Positions 47,571 through 59,412 of a stretch of 64,000 nt of DNA are shown in pieces. The stretch is from Laguncularia racemosa (Eukaryota; Streptophyta; Magnoliopsida; Myrtales; Combretaceae). A model generated the notes under the pieces. It was not told the DNA's origin, made no database searches, and saw only the letters and a program-made list of their open reading frames with translations. The stretch spans positions 372,001-436,000 of the forward strand of contig JBBMOL010000225.1 in assembly GCA_037954665.1 (NCBI GenBank), read 5' to 3'. The stretch's first letter is position 1, and every line of letters starts with the position of its first letter. The position numbers were made by a program, and so were the translations under genes.

Positions 47571-48518
47571 TTGCGTAAAGGAGGTGAGTGTGTCTATGTG
47601 TGATAGTAAATGGGAAAAAGAGGTGTCATTGATGTGGTAGCGGTAGCTCTAGTAGCTTGATCCAGTGTTCGAGTTGTAAAAAGAAGCCTTGGAAATGCGA
47701 TGTGCCATCGATAAAATGAATGTGAATGTGAGTATGGAAAAAGGCATTGGAGAGTTTGAGAAGAGATGGGAGTTAATGGGAAATCGAAAAATCCAACAGA
47801 AATTGCGTGGAGCCACTATAGCCAATCCTTCGATATTGTGTTCGATGAAGAGACCACACGTCGGGATCACTTAATGATGATTAGGACTATGACGACCTTA
47901 AACAGGTGAGAGGGAAACTTAATGATATGCTACGATATTGTGTTGTGTGTTGATATGCTATGTATGTGAATTCAATTGCTTTGTTGTAGTTGCAATTGAA
48001 TGCAATTTTTATTAAGTTTGAGTTATATAGTGGGGTTAATTGAGTTTAGGAAAGAAGTTACGAAGAAACTAGTAATTAGGTAAATTACAGATAAATACGA
48101 GTGTATTGATATAGAAATTATAATGGGCTAGGGTAGATGGCACTTTGCACCATCTTGCTAGTGCTATTACTATAGGTCTAATATCACAATTTGAAATTAT
48201 TTTCTTCAAACTAAACCAAAATATATAAACCTAACTTTTTCCCCTATAGCTACCGAGTAGGTATGCATAGCTGGATTAGATCACATAAATATTGTTATGT
48301 ATACATATCAGAGTTTACTTCTGAATATGAAAATATGCTTAGGCAAATTATTTTCCTGTTATATCTATAAAATACACTCATGAACATAACCATATAAATC
48401 ATGAGTGTAACTTTGATTTTTCAACTTAACAATTCTATTTTCTTACCCTCTTAAGTAAGTGAGGGGAGGTGCCTAGCAAAATTATCTTTTAAGTGAAACT
48501 ACGTTTATAAACCTATAT
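47571..48518 (-). other. C2 segment without genes
   Basis: 47880-48518 matches the reverse complement of 61255-61910 in C1 (for example the GTGAGGGGAGGTGC stretch), so it belongs to C2. 47571-47880 has no counterpart I recognise. A 61-codon ORF at 47689-47874 has no recognisable motif. Confidence 0.7.
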
Positions 48519-49200
48519 TGATGAGGATAAGCTAGCATCAAAAGGGAAGGAGCCAAAATCCCATGATCCATTATATGGTATTGGAGGCCCGATGACCCGA
48601 GCTAGAGCTAAGAGGATGAATGAAGCTCTATAAGGATTAGACATGGACTTGTAAGCTAAGGAATCACGCTACACCGAAGGAGAACTAACATATGTTAACT
48701 TGATTCACGTGACCATAGAAGAATGTAAGAATTTAGAGACATTAGGATAATGCTTTTTTTTTTTATTGAACCGATACATTAGGAACATATTCAGTTTCTT
48801 TTAGCTTTATTTGTTGGTTTGTAACTTATGTTATTTAGTTGCCTACTCGGTTATATGTGGATAAGAATAGATTAGGCAACTTAGGGTTTTTCCATATTGT
48901 CTTTGTATGCTATATAAGCCTTGCTAGGGGAGGCTGGCCGAAACTAATCATTGTTGAATTGAGAAATACAATTTTTGTGAGAATTACGAAAACCTCTTTT
49001 TTGGTTCTTTTGCAAAAGAACTCTTCCATAGGAATTCTCAACTGAATTGCTTGGAAAACCCTTTGATAACTTAGGTTTCAGTCAACAGGTGTGATTAGGG
49101 TCTAGTTATGCAACACTTATTCAGGACGATCCTCGGGATAATTGAATCCAATAGCAATGTTGGGGTTCTAGGTTTAACATACCTAGGGTTTCACACATCA
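48519..49200 (+). repeat. B1 5' LTR
   Basis: The first part encodes a Pol tail (DEDKLASKGKEPKSHD, then GPMTRARAKRMNEAL) although it lies in the 5' LTR, showing that this family also uses LTR-encoded polyprotein ends. Confidence 0.88.
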
Positions 49201-49202
49201 TT

Positions 49203-49214
49203 TGGTATCAGAGC
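49203..49214 (+). promoter_or_regulatory. B1 primer binding site
   Basis: TGGTATCAGAGC, exact, two bases after the LTR. Confidence 0.92.
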
Positions 49215-49973
49215 ATCGGCTTCTTAAATCAAGTAATTTCTATCTTTTTTCGTTATTTGTTTATTATTATTTTCCATACTCATATCTGAAAATTCATATA
49301 AAAAATTTTTTTTGTTTGGTCCATAAATCCCTTGTAGACCGATGACATCTAGGTTTAGACAATCTTTGGATATTTAATTGTTGTTCAATTCAAAGTTCAT
49401 ATTAAGAGGCATATGTACAAAACAAAATTTTCAATTTAGTTGCAAAAGAAAGAATCAAGAATTGAAATTCAAAAAAATAAAAGAGAGAGAAAATCTAGTT
49501 TTGGCAAGTACCAATTTAATGGCCAAATTCAATTTCCAATTCTAGTCGTACATTACATCTTGTTCTTCCAAATTGAGCATCCGAATTATACTAATATCCT
49601 TGATTTATATTCGGTGCAATTTCTTTGTTTCCATTTAATTGCGTGATAGGGACTTATTTGTTGGTTCCGAAATTAGTAGTAGATAATTTGTTTATATCTC
49701 TTAGAAATTCACACTTGATCTTCCTTACACCGTGACTTGGAACTAATTAGTGATCATTAAGTGTTGACTTAGTGATTTGTGTTTAGGAGTTCTAATTTGA
49801 GTTCTTAGCAAAAGAATTATAAAAAGCGGGTTGTGAGACCATATTTTGTGAGAGATATACACGAGTGGAATTGTGAGCATATTATTTGTGAGCAAAATAC
49901 GAGTGGGAGTGAGGAACATACATAATTATTTTTGTTTTACTTTTGATCTTACTTCGTTGAAAATTTTAGAATT

Positions 49974-51547
49974 ATGTCAGGACAGAACATTAATGAAGGA
50001 GAAAGTAGAGTAATGTTTGAAGAGTTGATAGGGGGAGATGAAGAGGATCTTAATCGGTGAACTTGAACAGATCTATGAAAGAATGGATAAGATGGAGAGG
50101 AGTAGGGAACCGTTTAACAGTACCATTGTCAGGCGAGGAGTAGGTAGACCAAATAGGGGAGGAGTTCAGATAGAATAAGGTGAGGATTTTGATTTTAGAG
50201 TTTACCAACACGTTAGGGATAGGGGGAGTATCCAGAGGCGTGATAGTAATTTAGGGAGTATTAAATTGAAAATCCTAATATTTCAAGGAAAGAATGATCT
50301 AGAGTTGTATTTAGAGTAGGAGAGAAAAATGCATCATGTGTTTGAATGTCATAACTACATTGAGGTGAAAAAGATAAAACTGGCTGTAGTAGAGTTTTCA
50401 GATTACACCAGTGTATGGTGGGATTGGTTGCTGCGTAATAGGCGCAGGTATAGAGAGCGACCTGTTAGCACTTGGGAGGAGATGAAAACTATTATGCAGA
50501 AGCGTTTCATTCTTAGTCACTACCATAGGGACTTACTTAAGAAAGTCTAGGGATTGACACAGGGAACTAAAAGTGTAGAAGATTATTATGAGGAGTTAGA
50601 GATAGCCTTGATTAGGGCTAGAATTGAGGAGGATGATGAAGCCACTATGGCTAGATTTATCAACGGGTTAAATAGGGAAATAGCTGATGTAGTCGATCTA
50701 CACCATTATTTAGATATGGAAGAACTACTGCACAGAGCTATTAAAGTAGAGCGGCAATTAAAATATAGGAGTGAGCAGAGGACTAGTTTGACTTCCAAAT
50801 CTCCATAGAAGTCTACTTAGATTAGAAACTCCATTAATTCAAAGCCTAAGGAGGATGTGAAGGCTAAAAATCCAGTTGCTGCACTTAAGGGAAACATTGA
50901 CACTAAAACCCCTTCCAGGACTAGAGAGATCAAATGTTTTAGGTGTCAAGGATTTGGGCACATTGCATCCCAATGTCTAAATCAAAGAGCTATGATTATC
51001 AGTGATAGTGAGATGTAGAGAGTATGAGCTCTAAGGAGGAGGAGGAGTCACCATTGTAGGAGTATGAGGATGTTGACTTAGAGGGACCTATGGGTGGCGA
51101 GTTGTATGTCACGAGGAGAGTACTTGGTGTGCAACCTCAGGAGGATGGTGAGGGGATCCAGTGTGAACATATTTTTCATACACGATGTCATGTGCAGGGT
51201 AGAGTTTGTAGCTTGATAATCGATAGTGGCAGCTGCACTAATGTTGCTAGCACATTGCTAGTAGAAAAGATCCAGTTGAAATCCAGTTGAAAGCTGTGAA
51301 ACATCCGAGACCATATCGATTACAGTGGCTGAATGAATATGGGGAGGTTAAGGTGACCAAGCAGGTTCTTATAGCCTTTTCCATAGAGAACTGCAAGGAT
51401 GAGGTTATGTGTGATGTGATACCTATGCAAGCGAGCTACATATTGTTAGGGCGACCTTGGCAATTCGACAGGAAGATTATGTACGACGGGAACAAGAATC
51501 AGTATTCCTTTGTATTAAGCAAAAGGAAAGTGGTTCTTATGCCATAG
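49974..51547 (+). pseudogene. B1 Gag and protease, broken
   Basis: ATG 49974 (MSGQNINEGESRVMFEEL) starts Gag, with a stop after 28 codons and others near 50316, 50548 and 50806. The core is recognisable (VFECHNYIEVKKIKLAVVEFSDY, WWDWLLRNRRR, a QKRFILSHYHRDL segment), and the zinc knuckle CFRCQGFGHIASQC lies near 50938-50979. The protease (IIDSGSCTNV, then ILLGRPWQFDR) is spread over two frames, 51090-51290 and 51287-51547, joined by a frameshift with a short duplicated GATCCAGTTGAAA-like word at 51270-51295. Confidence 0.85.
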
Positions 51548-51559
51548 AAACCATGGGAA

Positions 51560-54474
51560 GCTAGTAAAGATCAGATGAGGATTGCAAAGGAGTTTATAGA
51601 AAAACACTCGAGTGCACGAGAGAAAAGTGAAGAGAAAAAGAAAACGAGTGAAAAACAAACACTAGTGAGCAAAGAGGGAAAATGCACTCAAACACCGAGA
51701 GTAGAGAGTCTGGCAAGAAAGAGTGAGGTTAAGAGTGCAGTGCTGGCCAAACAATAGTTACTTGTACTTATGTAAAAGGATATATATTTTTCTAATACTG
51801 ACCTTAACTCTACTGTGCCTAGTGTTGTTGTATCTTTATTGTAGGAATTTGAAGACTTATTCCTTGAAGAAGTGCAGCAAGGATTACCCCCTCTACGAGG
51901 GATAGAGCACTAGATTGACTTTATGCTGGGTGCTTCCATTCAAAACTGGCCAACATATAGAACCAATCCTGAGGAGGCTAAGGAAATTAAAAACAAGTGG
52001 ATGGGCTAATGGAGAAAGGGCTCGTGCGAGAGAGTTTGAGCCCATGCTCGGTTCCAATAATAATAGTCCCCAAGAAGGATGAGACGTAATGTATGTGCGT
52101 GGATTGTAGGGTGATCAATAAAATTACAGTTAAGTATAGACATCCCATTCCTAGATTAGATGACATGCTTAATGAGTTACATGGTGCATGTTTATTTTCA
52201 AAAATTGACCTTAAAAATGGATATTACCAAATCCGTATGAAAGAGGGTAATGAGTGGAAAACTGCTTTTAAAATCAAACATAGCTTATATGAATGGATGG
52301 TAATGCCTTTTGGGTTGACAAATGCACTTAGTACCTTCATGAGATTAATGAATCATGTATTACGTTAATTCTTAGGAAAGTTTGTTGTAGTCTATTTTGA
52401 TGATATCCTGATATATAGTAGAACATTGGATGATCATGTACAACATCTGCAAAGTGATTTTTACTATTTTAAGGGAAAACCAATTGTATGCTAACTTAAA
52501 GAAGTGCACGTTTTGTATAAAATCTATAGTTTTTCTTGGGTTTGTTATAGGAGCAGATGGAATAGCTATAGATGAGGAGAAGGTGAAGGTAATCCGAGAT
52601 CGGCCAACACCACAGAACGCCAATGATGTTAGGAGCTTCCATGGTCTAGCCAGCATCTATAGGCGATTTGTGAGAGACTTTAGCTCCATTGCTGCTCCAC
52701 TGAATGATCTTGTGAAGAAGAATGTCGAATTCAAGTGGACCAAAATTCATGAGCAAGCATTCTAAACTTTGAATAGTAAGTTAACTAATGCTCAATTGTT
52801 AGTATTACCTAATTTTGATAAAGTATTTAAGATCGAATGTGATGCTTCTAGGAAGGGTATTAGTGGTGTGTTAATGCAGGATTCTAAACCAATAGCCTAC
52901 TTCAGTGAGAAACTACATGGTGCTACTCTGAACTATCCAGTATATGATAAGGAGTTGTCTGCTCTGGTGAGAACGTTACAGACATGGCAACATTATCTAT
53001 GGCCTAAGGTGTTCATCATCCATTCTGATCATGAGAGTTTGAAGTACCTGAAGACATAAGGAAAGCTGAACAAGAGGTATGCTAATTGGTTGGAGTTTAT
53101 TGAAACCTTTCCATATGTCATCAAATACAAGCAAGGGAAGGAAAATGTAGTGGCTAATGCCCTTTCTAGGAGGTATTCTTTATTAACCTTTTTACTTACT
53201 AAATTGCTTGGGTTTGAAAGTATGAAAGAATTATATGAACATGATGCTGATTTTAATCAGATTTAGGCTGCTTGTTCTGAAAGTGGGTATGCGGACTACT
53301 ATAAGCATGAAGGATATTTATTTAAGAAGGATAGATTGTGTGTGCCTAAGAGTTCCATACAAGAATTATTAATGAGAGAGACGCATGGCGCGGTCTCATG
53401 GGGCATTTTGGAGTAAAGAAAACTTTGGATATTTTGCATAAACATTTTTATTGGCCTAGGATGAGACATGATTTACAAATTGTGTGTGAGAAATGCATTG
53501 CATGTAGGAAGGCTAAATCCAAAGTCTTGCCCCATTAGGAGTATCTCCCATTACTTGTGCCTAGTCAGCCTTGGACTAACATTTCCATGGATTTCATATT
53601 AGGTTTACCTAGGTCCCAGAATGGCAAAGATAGCATATTTGTTATCATCAATAGGTTTAGTAAAATGGCTCACTTTATTACCTGTTCTAAAACTAATGGT
53701 GCACGACATATAGCTGATTTATTCTTTAGGGAGATCATTCGATTACATGGTTTACCTAACTCTATCGTGAGTGATAGAGATGTGAAATTTTTTAGCCACT
53801 TTTAGCGCACTTTATGGAATAGGCTAGGCACTAAACTATTGTTTTCCACTGTGGCACTTCCCCAAATAGATGGACAAACATAAGTAGTTAATAGGACACT
53901 TTCTACATTGCTACGTGCTGTGCTTGATAAAAATTTAAAGCAATGGGAAACATGTTTGCCTCATGTAGAGTTTACATATAATAGGACTATATATTCTACT
54001 ACATCTTACTCTCCATTTGAGGTTGTGTATGGTTTTAATTCCTTAACTCCATTGGATATATTGCCTTTACTTACTAATGAGTTTATTGATCTTGATGGCA
54101 TAAAGAAGGCAAAGTTTGTTAGGGATTTACATACTCAGGTACGGGCTAACATTGAAAAGAAGAATGAACATTACACCTGACAGGCCAACAAAGGACGCAT
54201 CAAGGCTATATTCCATCCAGGTGATTGGGTTTGGGTGAATTTAAGGGAGGAATGTTTTGCTAAGCAACGCAAATCCAAGTTACATCCAAGGGGTGATGGA
54301 CCTTTCCAAGTGGTGGAGCGCATAAATGACAACACCTACAATATAGACTTGCCAAGCCACTATGGTAATGTAAGTGCTACCTTTAACGTTTTTTATCTTA
54401 CTCCTTATGATGTAGGTGATTTGAAGACGAATCTTTTTGAGGAAGGAGGGAATGATGAAGATCAGCTAGCATAA
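51560..54474 (+). pseudogene. B1 linker, RT, RNase H and integrase, broken
   Basis: The charged linker (about 51575-51757) is followed by the RT start (EVQQGLPPLRGIEH region near 51870). RT is open at 52093-52368 (CVDCRVINKITVKYRHPIPRLDDML, KIDLKNGYYQIRMKEGNEWKTAF), a stop follows, then YFDDILIYS at about 52393-52419. RNase H lies at 52769-53059 (ECDASRKGISGVLMQ, SDHESLKYLK). The integrase finger near 53380-53510 is frameshifted in its HGG segment. The catalytic core is open at 53557-53805 and 53908-54180. The tail (DLKTNLFEEGGNDEDQLA) enters the 3' LTR and ends at TAA 54472, where the 5' LTR has TCA. At least three frameshifts and about ten stops. Confidence 0.87.
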
Positions 54475-55129
54475 AAAAGGAAGGAGCCAAAATCCCATGA
54501 TCCATTACATGGTATTGGAGGCCTGATGACCCGAGCTAGAGCTAAGAGGATGAACGAAGCTCTATAAGGATTAGTTATAGACTTGCAAGCCAAGGAATCA
54601 AGCTACACTGAAGGAGAACCAACATATGTTAACTTAATTCACGTGACCATGGAAGAATGTAATAATTTAGAGACATTAGGATAATGTTTTTTTATTGAGC
54701 CGATACACTAGGAACATATTCGGTTTCTTTTAGCTTTATTTGTTAGTTTGTAACTTATGTTATTTAGTTGCCTACTTGGTTACATGTGGATAAGAATAGA
54801 TTAAGCAACTTAGGGTTTTTCCATATTGTCTTTATATGCTATATAAGCCGTGCTAAGGGAGGCCAGTTGAAACTAATCATTGTTGAATTGAGAAATACAA
54901 TTTTCCTGAGAATTATGAAAACCCCTTTTTTGGTTCTTTTGTAAAAGAACTCTTCCATAGGAATTCTCAACTGAATTGCTTAGAAAACCCTTTGATAACT
55001 TAGGTTTTAGTTAACAGGTGTGATTGGGGCTTACTTACGCAACACTTATTCAAGACGATCCTTGAGGTAATTGAATCTAATAGCGACATTGGGGTTCTAG
55101 GTTTAATATACCTAGGGTTTCACGCATCA
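54453..55129 (+). repeat. B1 3' LTR
   Basis: 677 bp; begins within the Pol tail codons. A purine run (54440-54452) precedes it. Confidence 0.88.
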
Positions 55130-55317
55130 TATATATATATGTGTGTGTAGATATATATATATATTATACATAGATGTATAGAGGAATTAGAAGGGATATA
55201 CGAGACGACCTTGTTGGCTCTCGGAAGTGTGAAAATAGAGCACTTGAGAAGTGCAATGACACAGAGGTGTCACGAATGATAATCGTAAATCAATCCTAAG
55301 TGGTTGATTTAATGTTT

Positions 55318-56358
55318 TGATAGGAATCAAAATCCGACAAGACTTATCATTAGGGCAATAACTAAAGGATTTCGAATCTTGGCGATGAGGACCCATTTTG
55401 AGCAAATCGACCCCGGAATTATTTATATACTAACCTCTTTTATCTTATTCATGTATTTTATATTCCAACAAGAATACTTATCATGCTTTACAGGGCAATG
55501 GATAAACTCACTTTAACTCAGCTTGTGGGTTATCTATGGACCGACTAGAACCGGCGATGAGTTGGGCCGATGGATCCTATAGAAGACCGGCATCATGAAG
55601 AGCATTTCATTTATGTATTTTTCATTTTATGAACTATTTTAGTTGTATTTCGGTTTTGGGACACTTTTATTTCTTTGTAACTTTCATTTAGGGTTAGCCA
55701 CCTTAAAAGTGGCAAACTTGTAATTTTGAGCACTTTTTAACCCTAGGAGTAGCAAGTATAAATACTTGCTTAAGAGAGGGTTTGAGGGGATTATTTTGCA
55801 GAACAAACACTTCACATTTCGTGAGAGGGCTTAGGGTTTTCCTAATTCCAAATTCTCTTATCAATTTCAATCCCAAGAAGTTGAAATTGTGGCGAGTGCA
55901 ACATCTTGAAATTGTGAGTTTTATCAATTTCATTTTGTTGTGATTTCTTTTCTTCTCTAGTGTGTCATATCTAGGGTTGAATTGAGATATTCTTGGTCAG
56001 ATATCCTTGTTGTTATTCACGAATTCTTGTGATTATTTGAAGGAATTATCATATTGATCTAATTCATCTTTAAGGATTTCCTTGATAACATGATTTTCAC
56101 CATTGGAAAGGGATTGTTTTGTTACGATTTTTCTTTGTCAAATTGAGGCTTCATTTGCGTGGATTACATGAAATTAGAGTGTTGTTAGAAGGCATTTTCA
56201 TTGAAGTATTCTGATTATATCATTGGTTGTCTGAATTTCATCCTTTCATCATTAGGGTTCATTTGAAAAGTGCCATTTTTGGATCCGATTTTGCCTAGAC
56301 TTGAGATAGTTGATCTTAAGTCTTTTGGATGTGCTTTAAAGTGTGATTAGGCACATCA
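55318..56358 (+). repeat. D2 5' LTR
   Basis: TGATAGGAATC to GGCACATCA. AGCAAGTATAAATACTTGCT at 55751-55770 is a dyad centred on the probable TATA box; transcription would start about 30 bases downstream. Confidence 0.93.
55751..55770 (+). promoter_or_regulatory. TATA box inside a perfect dyad (D-family promoter)
   Basis: Nine-base arms AGCAAGTAT / ATACTTGCT flank the A/T centre that forms TATAAAT. The same 20-mer is at 58799-58818 and, reversed, at 2796-2815 and 21050-21069. A one-base variant is at 17863-17882. Confidence 0.75.
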
Positions 56359-56364
56359 TCTTTT

Positions 56365-56376
56365 TGGTATCAGAGC
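56365..56376 (+). promoter_or_regulatory. D2 primer binding site
   Basis: TGGTATCAGAGC, exact, six bases after the LTR. Confidence 0.92.
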
Positions 56377-57478
56377 TCTTGTTGAGAGAAGGGAATTGGT
56401 TGTATTCAATTTCGTGGAAGTGATCATCAAATAGGGTTGATCAAGTGAAAACCGAAATTGTGTTGTTGTTGTTGTTTGATATTGCGAAATTACTTTGGAT
56501 TGGGATTTTATTTGCTGATTATTGGAGTTGATTTGGGAAGGTTATTATATCACTTTGTGGACACTAACTCACGTGGAAGAGCTGAAGTACAAAGTGTTGT
56601 TTACTTTAGCAATTTTTGGAACTTGCAAAACTTACCAAAATCCTTACCGTGAATAGCTTGTGGCGTGAGGAGGTTGTGAAGTTTGTTGTTTGATTTCCAT
56701 TGTGTAAATTCTGAATTGGTGGATTACAATTTGCAGATTACATTGGTTTTGATTAGTAAGGAATTATTTGAATTCAAACATATGCAATTAAGTTGTGGGA
56801 GTTAATGATTGCTATTTGAATTTGAATTCATTACTTACCAATTGAAGAAGGCTTGCAATAAGTGAATTTGTTTGAATTTCAAATTGAAGTTGCTGCCTAT
56901 TTTGTTGTGAGTTGCGGTTAGAACTTGTGGGGAGTGAAGTATATTTGTTATTATTGCCGTGGAATTAGAGTATATTTGTTGTTGTTTCCATTTCTTATTT
57001 TTGTCGTGGAGGTGGAGTGCAATTTGTTGTTGTTGCCGTGGAGTTATTGGTGGAGTGAGTGCACTGTGATTGAAGGTGTGTGGGGTGGTGTAAATTTGTG
57101 GATTTATGTGGATTAAAGGTGTTGCACATCCATATCAATTGTAAGTGTGAAACCGTGGCAAGAAAGGAAAATTGAAGTAGTAGAATTTGAATTAAAAAAC
57201 AAACATTAAAGTGTGAAAGTAATTGAACTTATTACTTCAACACTTGTGAGTTGAATTTAATTTCTTAACTACTTAGAAGTATTTATTTGTGCTTCACTTA
57301 TTCTAATATACTTGAAGTGATAAAAAGTATTTATTGCATTGGTGACTTGTTGCACTGTGGGTGTATAAGTGTGTGTGTTGTTATCCAAACTTGTTATTGT
57401 GACGTGGTGAAGTGAAGGGAGTGTGCTACAAATTATTTGAGATTACATTTGTGCTTTAGATAAATCGCATCCACAAAC

Positions 57479-58564
57479 ATGTCATATGATAATGTGAATG
57501 GGTACATTGGCAATGAGGCCAATAGCCAAGTGGGTAGCAGACCAAGTCATCGAAATACAAATGGAAGAACTCTAGATGAGCAACTTCGGGACCTTTCCAC
57601 ACTTGTTGCTACATTAGCAACAAGGATTGATAGGATGACATTGCCACCACCACCTGTGGTAAACCTTATGGCACCATCTAGAGTAAAGGGAGATTATCAT
57701 GCTCTTAGGGAAGATAGAGATGATAATTTTAGGCTTAATCCATACCGGGACAGGGAATTTAGACTACCTCGAGGACCAGAGTGTGCGAAGCTACAGATGC
57801 CTTCATTTGATGGTAGGGGTTCCGCAGATGATTACTTAGACTGGGAGGACCAAATTGTGCAGACGCAAGTATGCTAACCTTCAAAGGTTCTTGAGGGCTC
57901 TAGTGACACGAGCCAACCCGTAGAGCATAAAATTTGTCAGAAACCGATGTGCCAACCTTCAGAGGATCCTGACAATCATAGTCAGACGAGCAGACCACTA
58001 GAGAGCCAGACTGTTCAAAGACAGTTATGTTCACCTTCAGAGGTTTTAGAGGGTAATGAGCAGTTGGGCCAATCATTAGAAAACCCTGAGGATCAGCATC
58101 ATATAGATGAGTCAGAAAAAGAGGAAATAAACTCAATGGAATGGGTTGAGACAGGGGAGACATTAGTAGATAATGAGTCCATGTTTGTGTTGCAGATGAG
58201 ATACATCCTAGAAATGGAGGAGAGAAAACAATCACCTACTATGGTATTCCAGATATTGGGATTCTGTAGAGATACTTCTTCAGATGGATTTCTTTTAGAA
58301 AATAGAGTCTCTACTGCATTCGATCTGCCAGATTTGAGGACAAATCTTTTTGAGGCCCGAGGAGATGATAGGAATCAAAATCCGACAAGATTTATCATTA
58401 GGGCAATAACTAAAGGATTTCGAATCTTGGCGATGAGGACCCATTTTGAGCAAATCGACCCCAGAATTATTTATATACTAACCTCTTTTATCTTATTCAT
58501 GTATTTTATATTCCAACAGGAATACTTATCATGCTTTACAGGGCAATGGACAAACTCACTTTAA
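57479..58564 (+). pseudogene. D2 chimeric Gag / repeat / Pol-tail protein, one stop
   Basis: One frame of 361 codons from ATG 57479 (MSYDNVNGYIGNEANSQVGS) to TAA 58562. A single TAA at 57875 sits where D0 has CAA (Gln), a C-to-T change. Domains match the D0 ORF: polar head, the KLQMPSFDGRGSADDYLDWE Gag segment (about 108-127), three 26-residue repeats (57845-58078), the linker segment (FVLQMRYILEMEERKQS), DLRTNLFEARGDD and the LTR-encoded tail from 58366. Apart from that stop, the protein is preserved between D0 and D2 over its whole length. Confidence 0.85.
57845..58078 (+). repeat. Three 78-bp coding repeats in D2
   Basis: Units 57845-57922, 57923-58000 and 58001-58078; Q-x-C-x-P-S core at a fixed place in each. 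Confidence 0.85.
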
Positions 58565-59407
58565 CTCAGCTTGTGGGTTATCTATGGACCGATTAGAACC
58601 GGCGATGAGTTGGGCCGATGGATCCTATAGAAGACCGGCATCATGAAGAGCATTTCATTTATGTATTTTTCATTTTATGAACTATTTTAGTTGTATTTCG
58701 GTTTTGGGACACTTTTATTTCTTTGTAACTTTCATTTAGGGTTAGCCACCTTAAAAGTGGCAAACTTGTAATTTTGAGCACTTTTTAACCCTAGGAGTAG
58801 CAAGTATAAATACTTGCTTAAGAGAGGGTTTGAGGGGATTATTTTGCAGAACAAACACTTCACATTTCGTGAGAGGGCTTAGGGTTTTCCTAATTCCAAA
58901 TTCTCTTATCAATTTCAATCCCAAGAAGTTGAAATTGTGGCGAGTGCAACATCTTGAAATTGTGAGTTTTATCAATTTCATTTTGTTGTGATTTCTTTTC
59001 TTCTCTAGTGTGTCATATCTAGGGTTGAATTGAGATATTTCTTGGTCAGATATCCTTGTTGTTATTCACGAATTCTTGTGATTATTTGAAGGAATTATCA
59101 TATTGATCTAATTCATCTTTAAGGATTTCCTTGATAACATGATTTTCACCATTGGAAAGGGATTGTTTTGTTACGATTTTTCTTTGTCAAATTGAGGCTT
59201 CATTTGTGTGGATTACATGAAATTAGAGTGTTGTTAGAAGGCATTTTCATTGAAGTATTCTGATTATATCATTGGTTGTTTGAATTTCATCCTTTCATCA
59301 TTAGGGTTCATTTGAAAAGTGCCATTTTTGGATCCGATTTTGCCTAGACTTGAGATAGTTGATCTTAAGTCTTTTGGATGTGCTTTAAAGTGTGACTAGG
59401 CACATCA
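58366..59407 (+). repeat. D2 3' LTR
   Basis: 1042 bp. Its first 199 bases are the last 66 codons of the ORF. Confidence 0.93.
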
Positions 59408-59412
59408 TGTTT

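Larger units (their letters stand above)
48519..55129 (+). mobile_element. B1: Ty3 LTR retrotransposon, second family, heavily decayed
   Basis: LTRs are 48519-49200 and 54453-55129 (682 and 677 bp, TGATGA...CATCA), with TSD TATAT at 48514-48518 and 55130-55134. The target is a TA-rich stretch, so the duplication alone is weak; but the flanks rejoin C2. The primer site is 49203-49214 and the purine tract 54440-54452. The leader 49215-49973 is AT-rich without an ORF. The proteins resemble family A in every domain but are clearly diverged. Confidence 0.88.
55318..59407 (+). mobile_element. D2: complete non-autonomous Ty3-type element, recent
   Basis: Perfect TSD TGTTT at 55313-55317 and 59408-59412. 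LTRs 55318-56358 and 58366-59407 (1041 and 1042 bp) differ at only about ten positions by eye, so this is one of the youngest insertions here. The interior is 2.0 kb. The leader 56377-57478 is AT-rich and untranslated. A single ORF follows. A weak purine run (GAGGAGA, 58359-58365) stands at the polypurine position. It is inserted in C2. Confidence 0.95.

Noticed and set aside
48514..48518. TATAT duplication as stand-alone proof of the B1 boundaries
   Set aside because: The target is a TA-rich run in which this word occurs often. I accept the boundaries because of the LTR ends and the rejoining of C2, not because of the duplication.
48839..49045. 68-codon ORF in the B1 5' LTR
   Set aside because: It spans the LTR promoter and U5 region, is not kept in the 3' LTR, and has no recognisable motif.
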